Below, piece after piece: positions 17,509 through 27,475 of a stretch of DNA of 64,000 nucleotides (the first letter of the stretch is position 1; every line of letters begins with the position of its first letter). The DNA lies in contig MPMO01000015.1 in the NCBI GenBank assembly GCA_002238555.1, positions 22,297-86,296 on the forward strand. Reading direction: 5' to 3'. The translations under genes and the position numbers were made by a program. A model generated the notes under the pieces. That model saw only the letters and a list, made by a program, of their open reading frames with translations. It had not been told where the DNA came from and did no database searches. This DNA comes from Caldilineaceae bacterium bin34 (GTDB lineage Bacteria > Chloroflexota > Anaerolineae > Caldilineales > Caldilineaceae).

Positions 17509-18921
17509 TCACGACCATGTTGAATGAAAGGTTCCGGGCCGATCGGTGCGCTCGTAGGTATGGGCGCCGAACAGATCCCGCTGGGCCTGAATGAGATTGG
17601 CGGGCAGCCGTGCGCTCCGGTAGGAGTCGTAGTAGGCGAGGCTGGCCGACAGCCCCGGCACGGGAATGCCGGCCTTGACCGCCTCCGCCACCATGGTGCG
17701 CCAAGCCGGTAGACGCTGCGCCAAGGCGGTCCGGAACTCCCCGTCCAGCATCAAGTTGGGCAGGTGCGGATCCCGCGCGTAGGCCTCCGTGATGCGATCC
17801 AGGAAACGGGCGCGAATGATGCAGCCACCGCGCCAGATGCGGGCGACCTCTCCCAGATTCAGTTCGTAACCGTATTCGTCGCTGGCCAGGCCCAGCAGTG
17901 CCATGCCCTGTGCATAGGCGCTGATTTTGGCGGCATAGAGCGCGGCGCGCACCCCTTCAACCAAGGTTGTCCGGTCCACGTCTCCCGGAGACGCGGCAGG
18001 GCCGGGCAAGACCCTTGACGCCGCCACCCGCTGGTCCTTGAAACTCGACACGATGCGGCCCACCACCGCCGCGTTGATGGTCGGGATCGGCGCCCCCAGG
18101 TCCAGGGCATCCTGGCTGGCCCACTTGCCCGTGCCCTTCTGGGCAGCTTTGTCCAGGACCATGTCCACCAGATCGTTGCCGGTTTCCTCGTCGCGGGTTT
18201 TGAAAATGGTTGCTGTTATGTCAACCAGAAAGCTGTCAAGCTCCGCGGCGTTCCACTCGCTGAACGTGGCGGCCAGCTCCCGGTTGTTCAATCCTCCCAG
18301 GTCGCACAGGATTTGATAGGCCTCCGCGATCAACTGCATGTCTCCGTATTCGATGGCATTGTGGACCATCTTGACGTAGTGCCCGGCGCCCCTGGGTCCA
18401 ATGTAGGCGACACAGGGTTTGCCGTCCCGTTCGGCCTTGGCGCTGATCGCGGTCAGTATGGGCTCGACTCCGGCCCACGACTCCCTCGATCCGCCGGGCA
18501 TGATGGAAGGTCCCCATAAGGCACCTTCCTCGCCGCCGCTGACGCCGATTCCCATGAACTCCAGACCGGCCGCTGCCACCTCCCGGCTGCGCCGCTCGGA
18601 GTCGGTGTAATGGCTGTTGCCGCCGTCAATGATCAAGTCCCCTTGCTCCAGCAAGGGAACAAGCTCTCTGATCACCGCGTCCACGGCCCCGCCGGCCTGC
18701 ACCATCACCATGACTTTGCGGGGCGGCTTGAGATCGGCCACGAATTCGGGGAGTGTTTCCCATCCCGCAACGGAAACGCCCGCATGGGCGTTCACGAACT
18801 CCGTCATGCGCGCGGTGGTCCGGTTGTAGACCGCCACGCGGTACCCGTTGCGCGCCATGTTCAGGACCAGGTTCTGGCCCATCACAGCGAGACCAATCAA
18901 TCCAATGTCAGCTGTAGGCAT
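17509..18921 (-). CDS. gnd: 6-phosphogluconate dehydrogenase, decarboxylating
   Basis: The protein has 470 residues, full length for the family. The NADP-binding Rossmann motif is GLIGLAVMGQNLVLNMARNG near the N terminus. Substrate and catalytic segments are IIDGGNSHYTDSERR, GIGVSGGEEGALWGPSIMPGG and GHYVKMVHNAIEYGDMQ with the catalytic Lys. The helical C-terminal domain contains KGTGKWASQDALDLG. It converts 6-phosphogluconate to ribulose 5-phosphate with NADPH formation in the oxidative pentose phosphate pathway. The 300 bases between it and the glgD-like gene hold no gene. Confidence 0.96.
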   Translation of the reverse strand: MPTADIGLIGLAVMGQNLVLNMARNGYRVAVYNRTTARMTEFVNAHAGVSVAGWETLPEFVADLKPPRKVMVMVQAGGAVDAVIRELVPLLEQGDLIIDGGNSHYTDSERRSREVAAAGLEFMGIGVSGGEEGALWGPSIMPGGSRESWAGVEPILTAISAKAERDGKPCVAYIGPRGAGHYVKMVHNAIEYGDMQLIAEAYQILCDLGGLNNRELAATFSEWNAAELDSFLVDITATIFKTRDEETGNDLVDMVLDKAAQKGTGKWASQDALDLGAPIPTINAAVVGRIVSSFKDQRVAASRVLPGPAASPGDVDRTTLVEGVRAALYAAKISAYAQGMALLGLASDEYGYELNLGEVARIWRGGCIIRARFLDRITEAYARDPHLPNLMLDGEFRTALAQRLPAWRTMVAEAVKAGIPVPGLSASLAYYDSYRSARLPANLIQAQRDLFGAHTYERTDRPGTFHSTWS

Positions 18922-19221
18922 AGGCGTCCTTCAAGTCGGGGCGCGGGCGGAGCGACAGCCACATCCGCACCCAATTCGGAAAAATCAAGCGGCAGTTGCC
19001 GGACAGGCGAATCCGACCGGCACTCCAAACTTGGCGAGGCGGGCATCAGGTCACAGTTTGTGAACGCACGTCCGAAACCGGCGGCCTCCGGGAAGCACAA
19101 TCGGGGAACCGATTCCGGCTCTCTTCGCCGGACCCGCCAACCGTTGCTGCTGTCATCCTTTCCACATGCATTGGACTGTAGGCGCGCTGTTTCGCGAACG
19201 AGGCCAGCCACACGCGAAGGC

Positions 19222-20526
19222 TCAAACGCCGGTCGGCTCGCCTCTGCGGCGGGGATCCTGCCCGACGATGTCACCGGACCCCACTTCTCCCTCGGTTGGA
19301 AACGCATCTGCTCCAGTTCGAGAGTGCACCTGGACGTTGCGTCCAATTTTGTAGCCGGGCGGCACACGGGAATTGAGACCAATCAATGTCAGGCCCGTGT
19401 TGAGCACGTCGGCCAGTTGCCGGTTGGGAGCCTCGTCCTCTCCGTGCCCGACCAGGGCGCCCGCGCCAATCACGGTGTCGTCGTCGATTACGCACCGGTC
19501 CACCACGGCGTCGGCGCCAATGTGCACGTTCCGCAGGACCACGGAATTGGTCACGCGGGCCCCAGCCTCGACCACCACTCCGGGGGACAGCACACTGTGC
19601 CTTACCGTTCCGCCCACCCGGCATCCATTGGAAACCAGGCTGTCGGACACGTCGGAATCCGGTTCAATGCGTGCGGCCGCCTGCGTTTCGCTGCGGGTCC
19701 GCACGACCCATTGGCGATTGTACAGGTTCAGGGCCGGCTCGTCGGCGATCAGTCCCATGTTGGCTTCCCAATAAGCCTGGACGGTACCCACATCCGCCCA
19801 GTAGCCCTTGTACTCGTAGGTGTGGATCCTGGCATCCCGTTCCAGGAACCACGGAATCACGTCGCGGCCGAAGTCGTTCAGTTCCGGATGGGAAATCAGG
19901 GCATCGGCCAGAGCGTTTACATCGAAGACGTAGATGCCCATGCTTGACATGGACCGGCGGCTGCGGCCCGGCTTTTCCTCAAAGGCCAGCAGGCGCTGCT
20001 CCTGGTCCGACACCAGCATCCCGTAGCGAAAGGCGTCGTGCGGCGACGTGATGTGGCGTGTCCCGACAGTGGCTTCGCTGCCCCGTTCCATGTGCTGCCG
20101 CAGCATGGGACGGTAGTCCATGAGGTACATGTGATCCCCCGCCAGGATGAGCACGTCCGTGGCGCCCTGATTGCGGATGAAGTCGAGGTTGCGCCGCACC
20201 GCATCGGCGTTGCCGCTCTGCCAGCCGCCCCACATTCCCCCCATATAGGGTTGCAGCAGGCGCACGCCGCCGGTGGCGCGATCCAGATCCCAGGGTTTGC
20301 CCACGCCGATGTGGTCGTTCAGGGAACGGGGCATGTACTGGGTCAGAACCCCGATGTTGTACAGCTCGCTGTTGGTGAGATTGCTTAGCGGAAAGTCGAT
20401 CAGCCGGAACTTGCCGCCGATGTACAGGGCCGGCTCGGCCCTGGCCTCCGTGAGCGCGCCCAGGGTTTCGCTGGCGCCCCCCGCCATGATGAGGGACAGG
20501 ATGCGATCCGAGGAAGCCGACTTCAT
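19222..20526 (-). CDS. glgD: GlgD-like ADP-glucose pyrophosphorylase paralogue
   Basis: The 434-residue reading uses the ATG at 20526 (MKSASSDRILSLIMAGG); a TTG 18 bases earlier is possible. The nucleotidyltransferase domain is followed by a left-handed beta-helix with hexapeptide repeats. The signature is degenerate: GGASETLGALTEARAEPA instead of GG-GTRL-LT-RAKPA, losing the Arg of GTRL and turning the RAKPA Lys into Glu. This matches the non-catalytic or regulatory GlgD type. It lies 14 bases after glgC in the same operon and probably forms a mixed tetramer with it in glycogen synthesis. Confidence 0.8.
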   Translation of the reverse strand: MKSASSDRILSLIMAGGASETLGALTEARAEPALYIGGKFRLIDFPLSNLTNSELYNIGVLTQYMPRSLNDHIGVGKPWDLDRATGGVRLLQPYMGGMWGGWQSGNADAVRRNLDFIRNQGATDVLILAGDHMYLMDYRPMLRQHMERGSEATVGTRHITSPHDAFRYGMLVSDQEQRLLAFEEKPGRSRRSMSSMGIYVFDVNALADALISHPELNDFGRDVIPWFLERDARIHTYEYKGYWADVGTVQAYWEANMGLIADEPALNLYNRQWVVRTRSETQAAARIEPDSDVSDSLVSNGCRVGGTVRHSVLSPGVVVEAGARVTNSVVLRNVHIGADAVVDRCVIDDDTVIGAGALVGHGEDEAPNRQLADVLNTGLTLIGLNSRVPPGYKIGRNVQVHSRTGADAFPTEGEVGSGDIVGQDPRRRGEPTGV

Positions 20527-20540
20527 AAACCTGCCGTCCT

Positions 20541-21791
20541 TCAACCGATGGTGGAGCCGTCCGCCACGACCCCGTCCGGCGGAAAGTGCGACGCGTCCGC
20601 GTCCGCCGCAATGTGAACGTTGCCGCCGATGACGGAGTGATCGGGAATGAAGGCTCCCTTGCCCACCACGGTCAGCCCGGTGTGGAGCCGGTCCGGGTGA
20701 ACCTGGTTGGGATCGCAGTCGCCGGACACGCCAATGCGGGCACCGGCGGCGACCACGACCGACTTGTCGAGGATCGCATTCTCAACACGCACTCCGGGTC
20801 CAATCCACGTGTCGCTCATGAGAACGCTGCGGACAACCTCGGCGCCCACGCTCACCTGAACCCCGGGGCTCAGCACCGAGTCGTGAACCTTGCCCTTGAT
20901 CACCGACCCGTTGCAGACCAGCGACCGTGAAATCTGCGCCTGGGCCGACACCTTGGCCGGCGGGTGTTCGGTGGACCGGGTCAGGACGGGCCATTCCCGC
21001 GTGTACATGTCCAGGGGCGGATCCGGTTTCAGCAGGTCCAGGTTCGTGGACCAGTAGGAGTCCAACGTACCCACATCCACCCAGTAACCATCGAAGTTGA
21101 AGGCATATACCCGATCGTTGCGTTCGATCATGGCCGGAATGACATGCTGGCCGAAATCGTCGCGGGGATCCTCGTCCGTGCCTTCCCGCAAACGTTGCAC
21201 CAGCCGGTTCGTCGAAAAGATGTATATCCCCATCGAGGCCAGGTTGCCCTTGTCCATGCCGGGCGGCTTTTCGTGGAACTCCAGAACCCGGTTGGCGTCG
21301 TCGGTCTCCATGATGCCGAACCGGGGCGTTTCCTCCAGCGGCACCGGCATGACGGCGACCGTCAGGTCGGCCTCGGTGCGCCGATGCTGCTCCAGCATGG
21401 GCATGTAGTCCATCTTGTAGATGTGATCTCCCGACAGGATGAGGACAGCATCCGGATCGTGATCCTCGATGAAAAAGAGGTTGCGCAGGATGGCGTCGGC
21501 GGTACCCGTGTACCAGGCCTGTGCGTCCGGCGCGGTATAGGGCTGGAGCACACGTATTCCGCCCTGTGCGCGGTCCAGGTCCCACGGTTTGCCGATGCCC
21601 AAGTGGTCCTGGAGGCTGTGCGGCTGATACTGGGTCAGGACCCCGACCGTGGAGATGCCGGAATGTACGCAGTTGCTGAGCGTGAAATCGATGATGCGAA
21701 ACTTGCCCGCGAAAGGCACCGCGGGCTTGGCCCGTTGCTCCGTCAAGGACATCAACCGGGTCCCGGCACCGCCGGCCAGGATCATCGCCAA
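20541..21791 (-). CDS. glgC: Glucose-1-phosphate adenylyltransferase
   Basis: The protein has about 416 residues. An intact catalytic signature, [22 protein letters not shown], is followed by [44 protein letters not shown] and a C-terminal beta-helix. It makes ADP-glucose from glucose 1-phosphate and ATP for glycogen. The start is odd: the only standard start in frame before the conserved core is TTG at 21791, yet a good ribosome site (AGGGAG, 21814-21809) lies too far from it and is ideally spaced for an ATC at 21800, which would give the usual [13 protein letters not shown] terminus. An in-frame TAG at 21815 prevents any longer start. Confidence 0.93.
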   Translation of the reverse strand: MAMILAGGAGTRLMSLTEQRAKPAVPFAGKFRIIDFTLSNCVHSGISTVGVLTQYQPHSLQDHLGIGKPWDLDRAQGGIRVLQPYTAPDAQAWYTGTADAILRNLFFIEDHDPDAVLILSGDHIYKMDYMPMLEQHRRTEADLTVAVMPVPLEETPRFGIMETDDANRVLEFHEKPPGMDKGNLASMGIYIFSTNRLVQRLREGTDEDPRDDFGQHVIPAMIERNDRVYAFNFDGYWVDVGTLDSYWSTNLDLLKPDPPLDMYTREWPVLTRSTEHPPAKVSAQAQISRSLVCNGSVIKGKVHDSVLSPGVQVSVGAEVVRSVLMSDTWIGPGVRVENAILDKSVVVAAGARIGVSGDCDPNQVHPDRLHTGLTVVGKGAFIPDHSVIGGNVHIAADADASHFPPDGVVADGSTIG

Positions 21792-22025
21792 GGTCTTGAT
21801 GTCAACAGCTCCCTACAAGTCGACGTGGCCCACCGGATGACATTATGAACGAAAGGCTGCCCTATCGTGCAGTGTCAAGCGGCTTGAGTGACGGCCGTTC
21901 CGGACCGGTTGTCCCGGCGGCAGATACCACAACGTGCCCGTGGCCGCTCGCGGTTCAGGACCGACACCCGGGCCACGGAAACGGCGCGCGACCTTGCGGC
22001 AGGTGCAGGAACCAAATCCCGCCAA

Positions 22026-22034
22026 TGGTATAAT
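22026..22034 (+). promoter_or_regulatory. Extended -10 promoter
   Basis: TGGTATAAT (22026-22034) is a perfect extended -10 element in a GC-rich intergenic region, about 98 bases before the ATG of the 543-residue protein. No convincing -35 is seen, as is usual for extended -10 promoters. Transcription would start near 22040, leaving a leader of about 90 bases. Confidence 0.6.
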
Positions 22035-22132
22035 TATCAGTTGCGCTGGCCTGCCGCCGCAGGCCGACGCTGTGTTAAGCGAACTAGTGATTTCCCCGCG
22101 ATTCCGCCCTGTCGACTCGGAGTTCCTGATTG

Positions 22133-23764
22133 ATGCTGCGCAAGACGTTGGACCCTCACTTCTGGACATCAGAGTTTACAGTCACCGACGGGGATCTTGA
22201 CTTTCTGTACGAGCAACTGGCAACCGGCCAACTGGGTGCCCCTGCACCGTTCGAGAAGCTTGCCATCAGCCTGATTGAACACCATCAGGCCCGCGAAAAC
22301 AGCCAGATCGAAAAAATGCTGAAGCTGGGCACCATGTACCAGCCCGGCAAGAAGTTTGCCCACGACCAAACCCTGGTGTTCACCGCCATGGACTACCGCA
22401 CCGGCACGGTCATGGACATTCGGAACGGCTACAACCCCGAACACGGCAGGTTTTCCGTACTTCAGGTCCTGATGGCCGACCCCGAGGAAATCTGCGAATT
22501 TGCCGCCCAGCTCAGGACCAAGCATCCGCTCAACGACCTGGGCGAAGAGGACTTCAGTGCCGCCGGCATGCTCACTTCGGAAGAAGTCTTCGAACAGCAC
22601 GAGGAAGAGATTGAGGATGTACTTCGGTACGCCCTGGTCGAGGGCCCGAGATCCGGCGAATTCATCGAATGGAATGGCGGATGGCTGCTGCGCGACCAGC
22701 TCGTCGAAGTGGATGAACTCAGCCTAAACATGGCGGAAGCCAAGATTTACGACGAGGAACGGCCCGTCTTGTCCTCGGAAATTCTTGGCATCCTCGATTT
22801 AAAGGCCGACGAACTCAGTCCGGAACTCCTGCAACTGAGTCTGGATATCGGACTGTCACAGGATGCCCGGTTCGAGGAAGTCATGGCCGGTGGCGTTGCC
22901 TGTTGGCACCGCGCCGGCGCTCTTCCGGCGGCGGCCCGATCCGTACCCGTTGCCCTCCAGCCGGTCAGGGTCAACTACGTCTATTCGACATTCACCAGCG
23001 ATCTACTCAGCCTGGAGGCGAACCTGGCGGACGAGTGGTCGGAGCGCCAACCGCAACTCGACACGCTGGGACAGGTGCACTTCGTGCTTCTGTACCCGCA
23101 CTGGCTACACGGCACATTGCCCGTCACCGGGCCGATGGAAGAGCTCCTGGATCTCGATCCGGACTTCAAGACCCGGATCGAGGTGCGCGATCCGGTGCAC
23201 GGAGGCACGATGGAATGCTGGTACGTGCCCGAGGGCCGCTACATTTGCGGGTTGGAGGAGTTCTACCCGAACCACAACATCCCGGCCGGCGCCAACCTGT
23301 ATGTCGAGCGTCGTTCGGACGGCACGATTACCCTCAACTTCAACACGCGTCGGCCAAAACAGGAGTGGTTCTGGACCCTGAACGCGGTTGAGGATCCCCT
23401 GCTGGACGGGGAGGCCGGTGAAACGGCGCCACTCAGGCTTGAAATCGACCGGGCCAAGTCCATTATGACGATTGGCTGCGAACTGGACACGCATCAGGCC
23501 GTTGCCTGTACGGACGAGGCGAAACTGGCCGAATACAGGACCCTGTTCCGGAACCGCGAGAGCGGTAACTCCATATTCAACCTGGTGGAGGAAGTCGCGA
23601 TGGAGCTCCTCAAGAAACCGGACAGCACCGTCCATGCCAGTACCGTGTACAGCGTGGTCAATGCCATCCAACGCTATGCTCCCGGTCTGGTGATCCATGC
23701 CCTGACCTCCAATTCCCGACTGCGCAGCATGTCTGATCCCCGCGAGTTCGGACTGACCAACTGA
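22133..23764 (+). CDS. Conserved hypothetical protein, 543 residues
   Basis: I do not recognise this family. The protein is soluble, acidic and has no signal peptide or membrane helix. Residues about 60-125 (MYQPGKKFAHDQTLVF, GYNPEHGRFSVLQVLM, EICEFAAQL) look like a small beta-barrel. The central part is helical. Residues about 290-440 are beta-rich, with YPNHNIPAGANLYVERRSDG and LNFNTRRPKQEWFW. The C terminus (RNRESGNSIFNLVEEVAMEL, HASTVYSVVNAIQRYAPG) is helical and may bind nucleic acid or a partner. It starts from ATG at 22133 (a TTG three bases earlier is equally possible), has its own promoter and is followed after 52 bases by a small partner gene. Confidence 0.75.
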   Translation: MLRKTLDPHFWTSEFTVTDGDLDFLYEQLATGQLGAPAPFEKLAISLIEHHQARENSQIEKMLKLGTMYQPGKKFAHDQTLVFTAMDYRTGTVMDIRNGYNPEHGRFSVLQVLMADPEEICEFAAQLRTKHPLNDLGEEDFSAAGMLTSEEVFEQHEEEIEDVLRYALVEGPRSGEFIEWNGGWLLRDQLVEVDELSLNMAEAKIYDEERPVLSSEILGILDLKADELSPELLQLSLDIGLSQDARFEEVMAGGVACWHRAGALPAAARSVPVALQPVRVNYVYSTFTSDLLSLEANLADEWSERQPQLDTLGQVHFVLLYPHWLHGTLPVTGPMEELLDLDPDFKTRIEVRDPVHGGTMECWYVPEGRYICGLEEFYPNHNIPAGANLYVERRSDGTITLNFNTRRPKQEWFWTLNAVEDPLLDGEAGETAPLRLEIDRAKSIMTIGCELDTHQAVACTDEAKLAEYRTLFRNRESGNSIFNLVEEVAMELLKKPDSTVHASTVYSVVNAIQRYAPGLVIHALTSNSRLRSMSDPREFGLTN

Positions 23765-23816
23765 CCCCACACAACGAAAGGCACCAACCGCGACCTCAGG
23801 GAGAAAAGTCTGCAAG

Positions 23817-24296
23817 ATGTCAGAACAGTCAACGCGCGTCCACGCATCCCGTCGCTTCGGTCCGGGTGTGGACACGGAGTTCCACATCGACCTCGACTGG
23901 TGGGCCAACAGCAGCCTCGACTACCGCTTTCATCTGTACCAGCAGTTGTGCGACGAATGCCGACAGCGGTTCCGCACCCACGTGGACACGGAGGAGGTCG
24001 ACTGGGTGGACGCGGAAACCGGCGAGGTCCGCAGGGTGGACGCCCTGAAGGAGTGCTTGCGGATTAACTGCACCCATCAACCGGATTTCATCGACGACAC
24101 GCTGCCCCTGACGGCCGCGTGCTTCCGGATCTTTTTGTCCAATGACAACAGACCCTTGTCGCCCACCGAGTTGAGCGGCATCTTCGAGCAGTCCGGGGCA
24201 TCCCGCCGCAGCCACTGGACCCCTAAGGAGATCCTCCGGATCCTCAACAGCAAACAGGTGTTTCTGGGCATTCGTCCAGCTCCCTCTGCGCCCTGA
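23817..24296 (+). CDS. Conserved hypothetical protein, 159 residues, four-cysteine
   Basis: I do not recognise this family. A central segment, [13 protein letters not shown] and ECLRINC, has four Cys in a pattern that could hold zinc. The C-terminal part ([40 protein letters not shown]) resembles a winged-helix or helical DNA-binding segment. It lies 52 bases after the 543-residue protein and is probably cotranscribed. An AGGGAG lies about 14 bases ahead of the ATG. Confidence 0.7.
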   Translation: MSEQSTRVHASRRFGPGVDTEFHIDLDWWANSSLDYRFHLYQQLCDECRQRFRTHVDTEEVDWVDAETGEVRRVDALKECLRINCTHQPDFIDDTLPLTAACFRIFLSNDNRPLSPTELSGIFEQSGASRRSHWTPKEILRILNSKQVFLGIRPAPSAP

Positions 24297-24435
24297 GCGG
24301 CGCGGGGCACGGTGCGCGCGCCGTCCCGCCAACATCGCTCCCGACAAGATCCCCCTCCGGGGACGGTGGGCAATTCGGGCCCGATTGCAAGGGGCTTGCG
24401 CCGTCCGCCACCGACTACTGGCACAATGCTGGGCG

Positions 24436-25797
24436 ATGTCCGCACACGATTCCCAACACAGTTCCCTGCGTTGTTTCAACCGCTGCGGGAACACGGCCGC
24501 GTACCCCGTCGACGAGGTCGTATACCGCTGCCCGGCCTGCAATGGGCTGCTTGAGGTTCAACACGATCCGCAGCTGCTGGCCAGCCGTTCCGGCCGGGAG
24601 TGGAGAATCCTGTTTGACGGACGCAGCGGATCCAGCGCCTACCCCGTAGGCAGCGGTGTATGGCGCTACCGCGAGTGGGTCATGCCGGACCTGGCCGACG
24701 ATCACATCGTCAGCATGTACGAAGGCAACACCAACCTGTTTCGGGCCCACGCCCTGAGCCGGCATCTGGGACTGGCGGACCTATGGGTCAAGATGTGCGG
24801 CAACAGCCACACGGGCAGCTTCAAGGACCTTGGCATGACGGTCCTGGTAAGCGTGGTCAACCGCATCGTGCAACGCGGCGACAGCGACATCCAAGCCGTT
24901 GCCTGCGCGAGTACCGGAGACACGAGTGCGGCCCTGGCCGCCTACGCCGCCGCCGCCGGCATTCCCGCCATCATCTTTCTGCCCAAGGGCAAAATCAGTC
25001 CCGCCCAGCTCATTCAGCCGATAGCCAACGGTGCCCACGTTCTGGCCCTGGACACGGACTTCGACGGTTGCATGCAAGTGGTGCAGGCCGTCACCGCCGA
25101 CCGGTCCATCTACCTGGCCAACTCGATGAACAGCCTGCGGATTGAAGGACAACAGACCGTGGCCATGGAGATTGTCCAGCAGTGCGGCTGGGAGGTGCCC
25201 GACTGGGTCATCGTGCCCTCGGGCAACCTGGGCAACATCAGTGCCATGTACAAGGGCTTCCAACTGATGCGGACATTGGGTGTAGTCGACGGGATGCCGC
25301 GTCTGGTGGCGGCACAGGCGGAGAAGGCAAATCCGTTGTACCGGAACTTCCGGAACGGATTTGTGGGAAACGAATCCGTGACCGCAGAGTCCACACTGGC
25401 CTCAGCCATCCAGATCGGCAATCCGGTCAGCTACGACAAGGCCGTGCAGGCGATCCGGGAATCCGATGGCCTGGTGGTGTCGGTGACCGAACACGAACTT
25501 GCCAATGCGGCGGCCCTGGCGGATCGGTCCGGCATGTACACCTGTCCCCACACCGGGGTTGCCCTGGCCGCCTTGATGCAGCTCGTGGATCAGCAACAAA
25601 TCCGAGAGCACGACCGCGCCGTGGTCGTAAGCACGGCCCATGGCCTGAAGTTCACAAAGTTCAAGACGGACTATCACCTCGCAGGCCTGGAGGAAGTGGA
25701 AAGCACGCTGGCCAACCCCTTGCGGGAGCTGCCGGCCAACGTGGATGTGGTGAAAGAGGAAATCCACCGTATGCTGAACACCGCCGGTGGACACTGA
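24436..25797 (+). CDS. thrC: Threonine synthase
   Basis: The 453-residue reading starts at ATG 24436 ([15 protein letters not shown]). A Cys-rich N-terminal segment ([19 protein letters not shown]) is followed by a type II PLP fold. The PLP Lys is in [12 protein letters not shown] (Lys130), with [12 protein letters not shown] before it and [18 protein letters not shown] and [15 protein letters not shown] after it. The enzyme converts O-phosphohomoserine to threonine. It is followed by trmB, whose GTG start overlaps its 3' end by 11 bases. Confidence 0.95.
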   Translation: MSAHDSQHSSLRCFNRCGNTAAYPVDEVVYRCPACNGLLEVQHDPQLLASRSGREWRILFDGRSGSSAYPVGSGVWRYREWVMPDLADDHIVSMYEGNTNLFRAHALSRHLGLADLWVKMCGNSHTGSFKDLGMTVLVSVVNRIVQRGDSDIQAVACASTGDTSAALAAYAAAAGIPAIIFLPKGKISPAQLIQPIANGAHVLALDTDFDGCMQVVQAVTADRSIYLANSMNSLRIEGQQTVAMEIVQQCGWEVPDWVIVPSGNLGNISAMYKGFQLMRTLGVVDGMPRLVAAQAEKANPLYRNFRNGFVGNESVTAESTLASAIQIGNPVSYDKAVQAIRESDGLVVSVTEHELANAAALADRSGMYTCPHTGVALAALMQLVDQQQIREHDRAVVVSTAHGLKFTKFKTDYHLAGLEEVESTLANPLRELPANVDVVKEEIHRMLNTAGGH

Positions 25798-26596
25798 CGG
25801 TTCGGTCCGGCAACCCTCGGTGAACACCGGGAACACGCCGTTCAGCCAAGGGCGCATGGACTTCCCGTGGGAACCCCTGACCGCGGAAGACCATCGACGC
25901 ACCCTGCGGGATTGGCAACGCGGCAAGGGTCTGCTGGGCGGCGATCCGCGCCTGCGGCCATCCGATTCGCTGGAACCCGCATGGGCCGAGGGGCAGCGGT
26001 TCATCCGGTCCCTGATGCTTGACACGCCGGAATCGAAAGCCGCCGCGCAATTTCTGGAGAGCCGCGCAGCCGCCCGAGCCTTCGAGCTGGAAATCGGACC
26101 GGCCCGAGCCGACTTCATCCTGAACCGGGCCCGCCGCGAACCGGACACCCTCTTTTTGGGAGTGGAAGTCTTGACCGCAGCCGTCCGACGCGCCCTGGTT
26201 CGGGTCGCCAGGCAGGGCTTGGACAACGTTTGGTTCTGCGACGACGACGTGCGATTCGCCATGCCTAGGCTCTGCACAAGTCGATCCCTGACGGCGGTGC
26301 ATGTGCTGTTCCCCGATCCGTGGTGGAAACGCAGGCACCAGTATCGAAGGCTGATGTCCCCGCCGTTCCTGTCCATGCTGGCGGAACACATGGCACCGGG
26401 AGGCCTTTTGCACGTCAGGAGCGATGTACCGGATTTCATGGCCTGGACAGGTTGGCTTGTGGAGCAGTCCCCGGACTTCCAGCCGCCCGACATGTCCCTG
26501 GCCTGCCGGTTGCAACCCTATCAGCCGACCCATCGCGAACTGTGGTGCAGATCGCACGGCCTCCCGATATCCGTCCTCTGCTGCCTCCGGGCCTAG
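25787..26596 (+). CDS. trmB: tRNA (guanine-N7-)-methyltransferase
   Basis: The protein has up to 269 residues from a GTG that overlaps thrC; an ATG at 25856 (MDFPWEPL) is an alternative start. The SAM-binding motif is [14 protein letters not shown] and the following acidic strand is LFLGVE. The family signature [17 protein letters not shown] is intact, followed by THRELW near the end. It methylates G46 in tRNA variable loops. An N-terminal extension of about 90 residues before the SAM motif is longer than in most TrmB proteins. Confidence 0.9.
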   Translation: MDTDGSVRQPSVNTGNTPFSQGRMDFPWEPLTAEDHRRTLRDWQRGKGLLGGDPRLRPSDSLEPAWAEGQRFIRSLMLDTPESKAAAQFLESRAAARAFELEIGPARADFILNRARREPDTLFLGVEVLTAAVRRALVRVARQGLDNVWFCDDDVRFAMPRLCTSRSLTAVHVLFPDPWWKRRHQYRRLMSPPFLSMLAEHMAPGGLLHVRSDVPDFMAWTGWLVEQSPDFQPPDMSLACRLQPYQPTHRELWCRSHGLPISVLCCLRA

Positions 26597-26633
26597 CTCC
26601 CCAAACTGAACCCCTGCATCCGGTTTACCCGAC

Positions 26634-27413
26634 ATGGCCGTCATCCCCCAGTGGTATCTTGACAACTACAGCCCGGACCGCGACACCGAAGACGGTTCCG
26701 CGGTCCTGCCTCCGTTCACCGTGGTGATTCCGACCTTCAACGAAGCGGAGTCCTTGCTGCCGATTCTGCATGTCGTCCGACGCATGGCCGATGAGGTGCT
26801 GGTCGTCGACGGGCACAGTACGGACGGGACGGAGCAGGTGGCCGCCGCCGCCGGGGCAACCGTCCTGCGCGACAACGGAATGGGCAAGGGTGCCGCCGTG
26901 CGGCAGGGCCTGCTGGCCGCGCGCAACGAAATTGTCGTCCTGATGGATGCGGACGGCTCCCACGACCCCACTGAAATCCCCAGCCTGATTGGTCCCATCG
27001 TGCGCAACGAGGCCGACCATGTATCGGGGTCCCGCATGATTGGCGGCAGTGATGAACTGCATGCCACCGTCAAGCAGTCCGTTCGGCTGTTTGGCAGCCA
27101 GGTCATTACGCTGTTCATCAACTACAGCCAGGGGGTCCGCATGACCGACTGCCAGAACGGCTTCAGGGCTATTCGGCGCTCGGTGGCCCTGGACCTGGGG
27201 TTGACGGAGGACATCCACACCATCGAGCAGGAGATGATCATCAAGACCATCCGCTGCGGATACCGCCTGCGCGAGATGCCCAGTCATGAATTCCCCAGGG
27301 CCAACGGCGAATCGACATTCCGCATCCTGGACGTCTGGCTGCGCTTCGGGTTGACGGTGCTCTACTTCCTGTTCTGGTGGTCCCCGGAAAAACGAAGTCC
27401 GACGACGGTCTGA
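26634..27413 (+). CDS. Family 2 glycosyltransferase (dolichyl-phosphate-mannose-synthase-like)
   Basis: The protein has 259 residues with a GT-A fold. Motifs are FTVVIPTFNEAESL, LVVDGHSTDGT, GKGAAVRQGL and the metal-binding VLMDADGSHDP, then GSRMIGG. DCQNGFRAI and the QEMIIKTIRCGYRLREMP segment follow. The C-terminal hydrophobic stretch (VWLRFGLTVLYFLFWW) may associate with the membrane. It probably transfers a sugar from a nucleotide donor to polyprenyl phosphate. The polytopic gene that follows could use such a lipid-linked sugar. Confidence 0.87.
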   Translation: MAVIPQWYLDNYSPDRDTEDGSAVLPPFTVVIPTFNEAESLLPILHVVRRMADEVLVVDGHSTDGTEQVAAAAGATVLRDNGMGKGAAVRQGLLAARNEIVVLMDADGSHDPTEIPSLIGPIVRNEADHVSGSRMIGGSDELHATVKQSVRLFGSQVITLFINYSQGVRMTDCQNGFRAIRRSVALDLGLTEDIHTIEQEMIIKTIRCGYRLREMPSHEFPRANGESTFRILDVWLRFGLTVLYFLFWWSPEKRSPTTV

Positions 27414-27475
27414 CTCCCGGAGCTCCTGAATCGTCCGTCCCGGAAACCCGCTGCGCGCAGTTCCGTTTCCATGCC

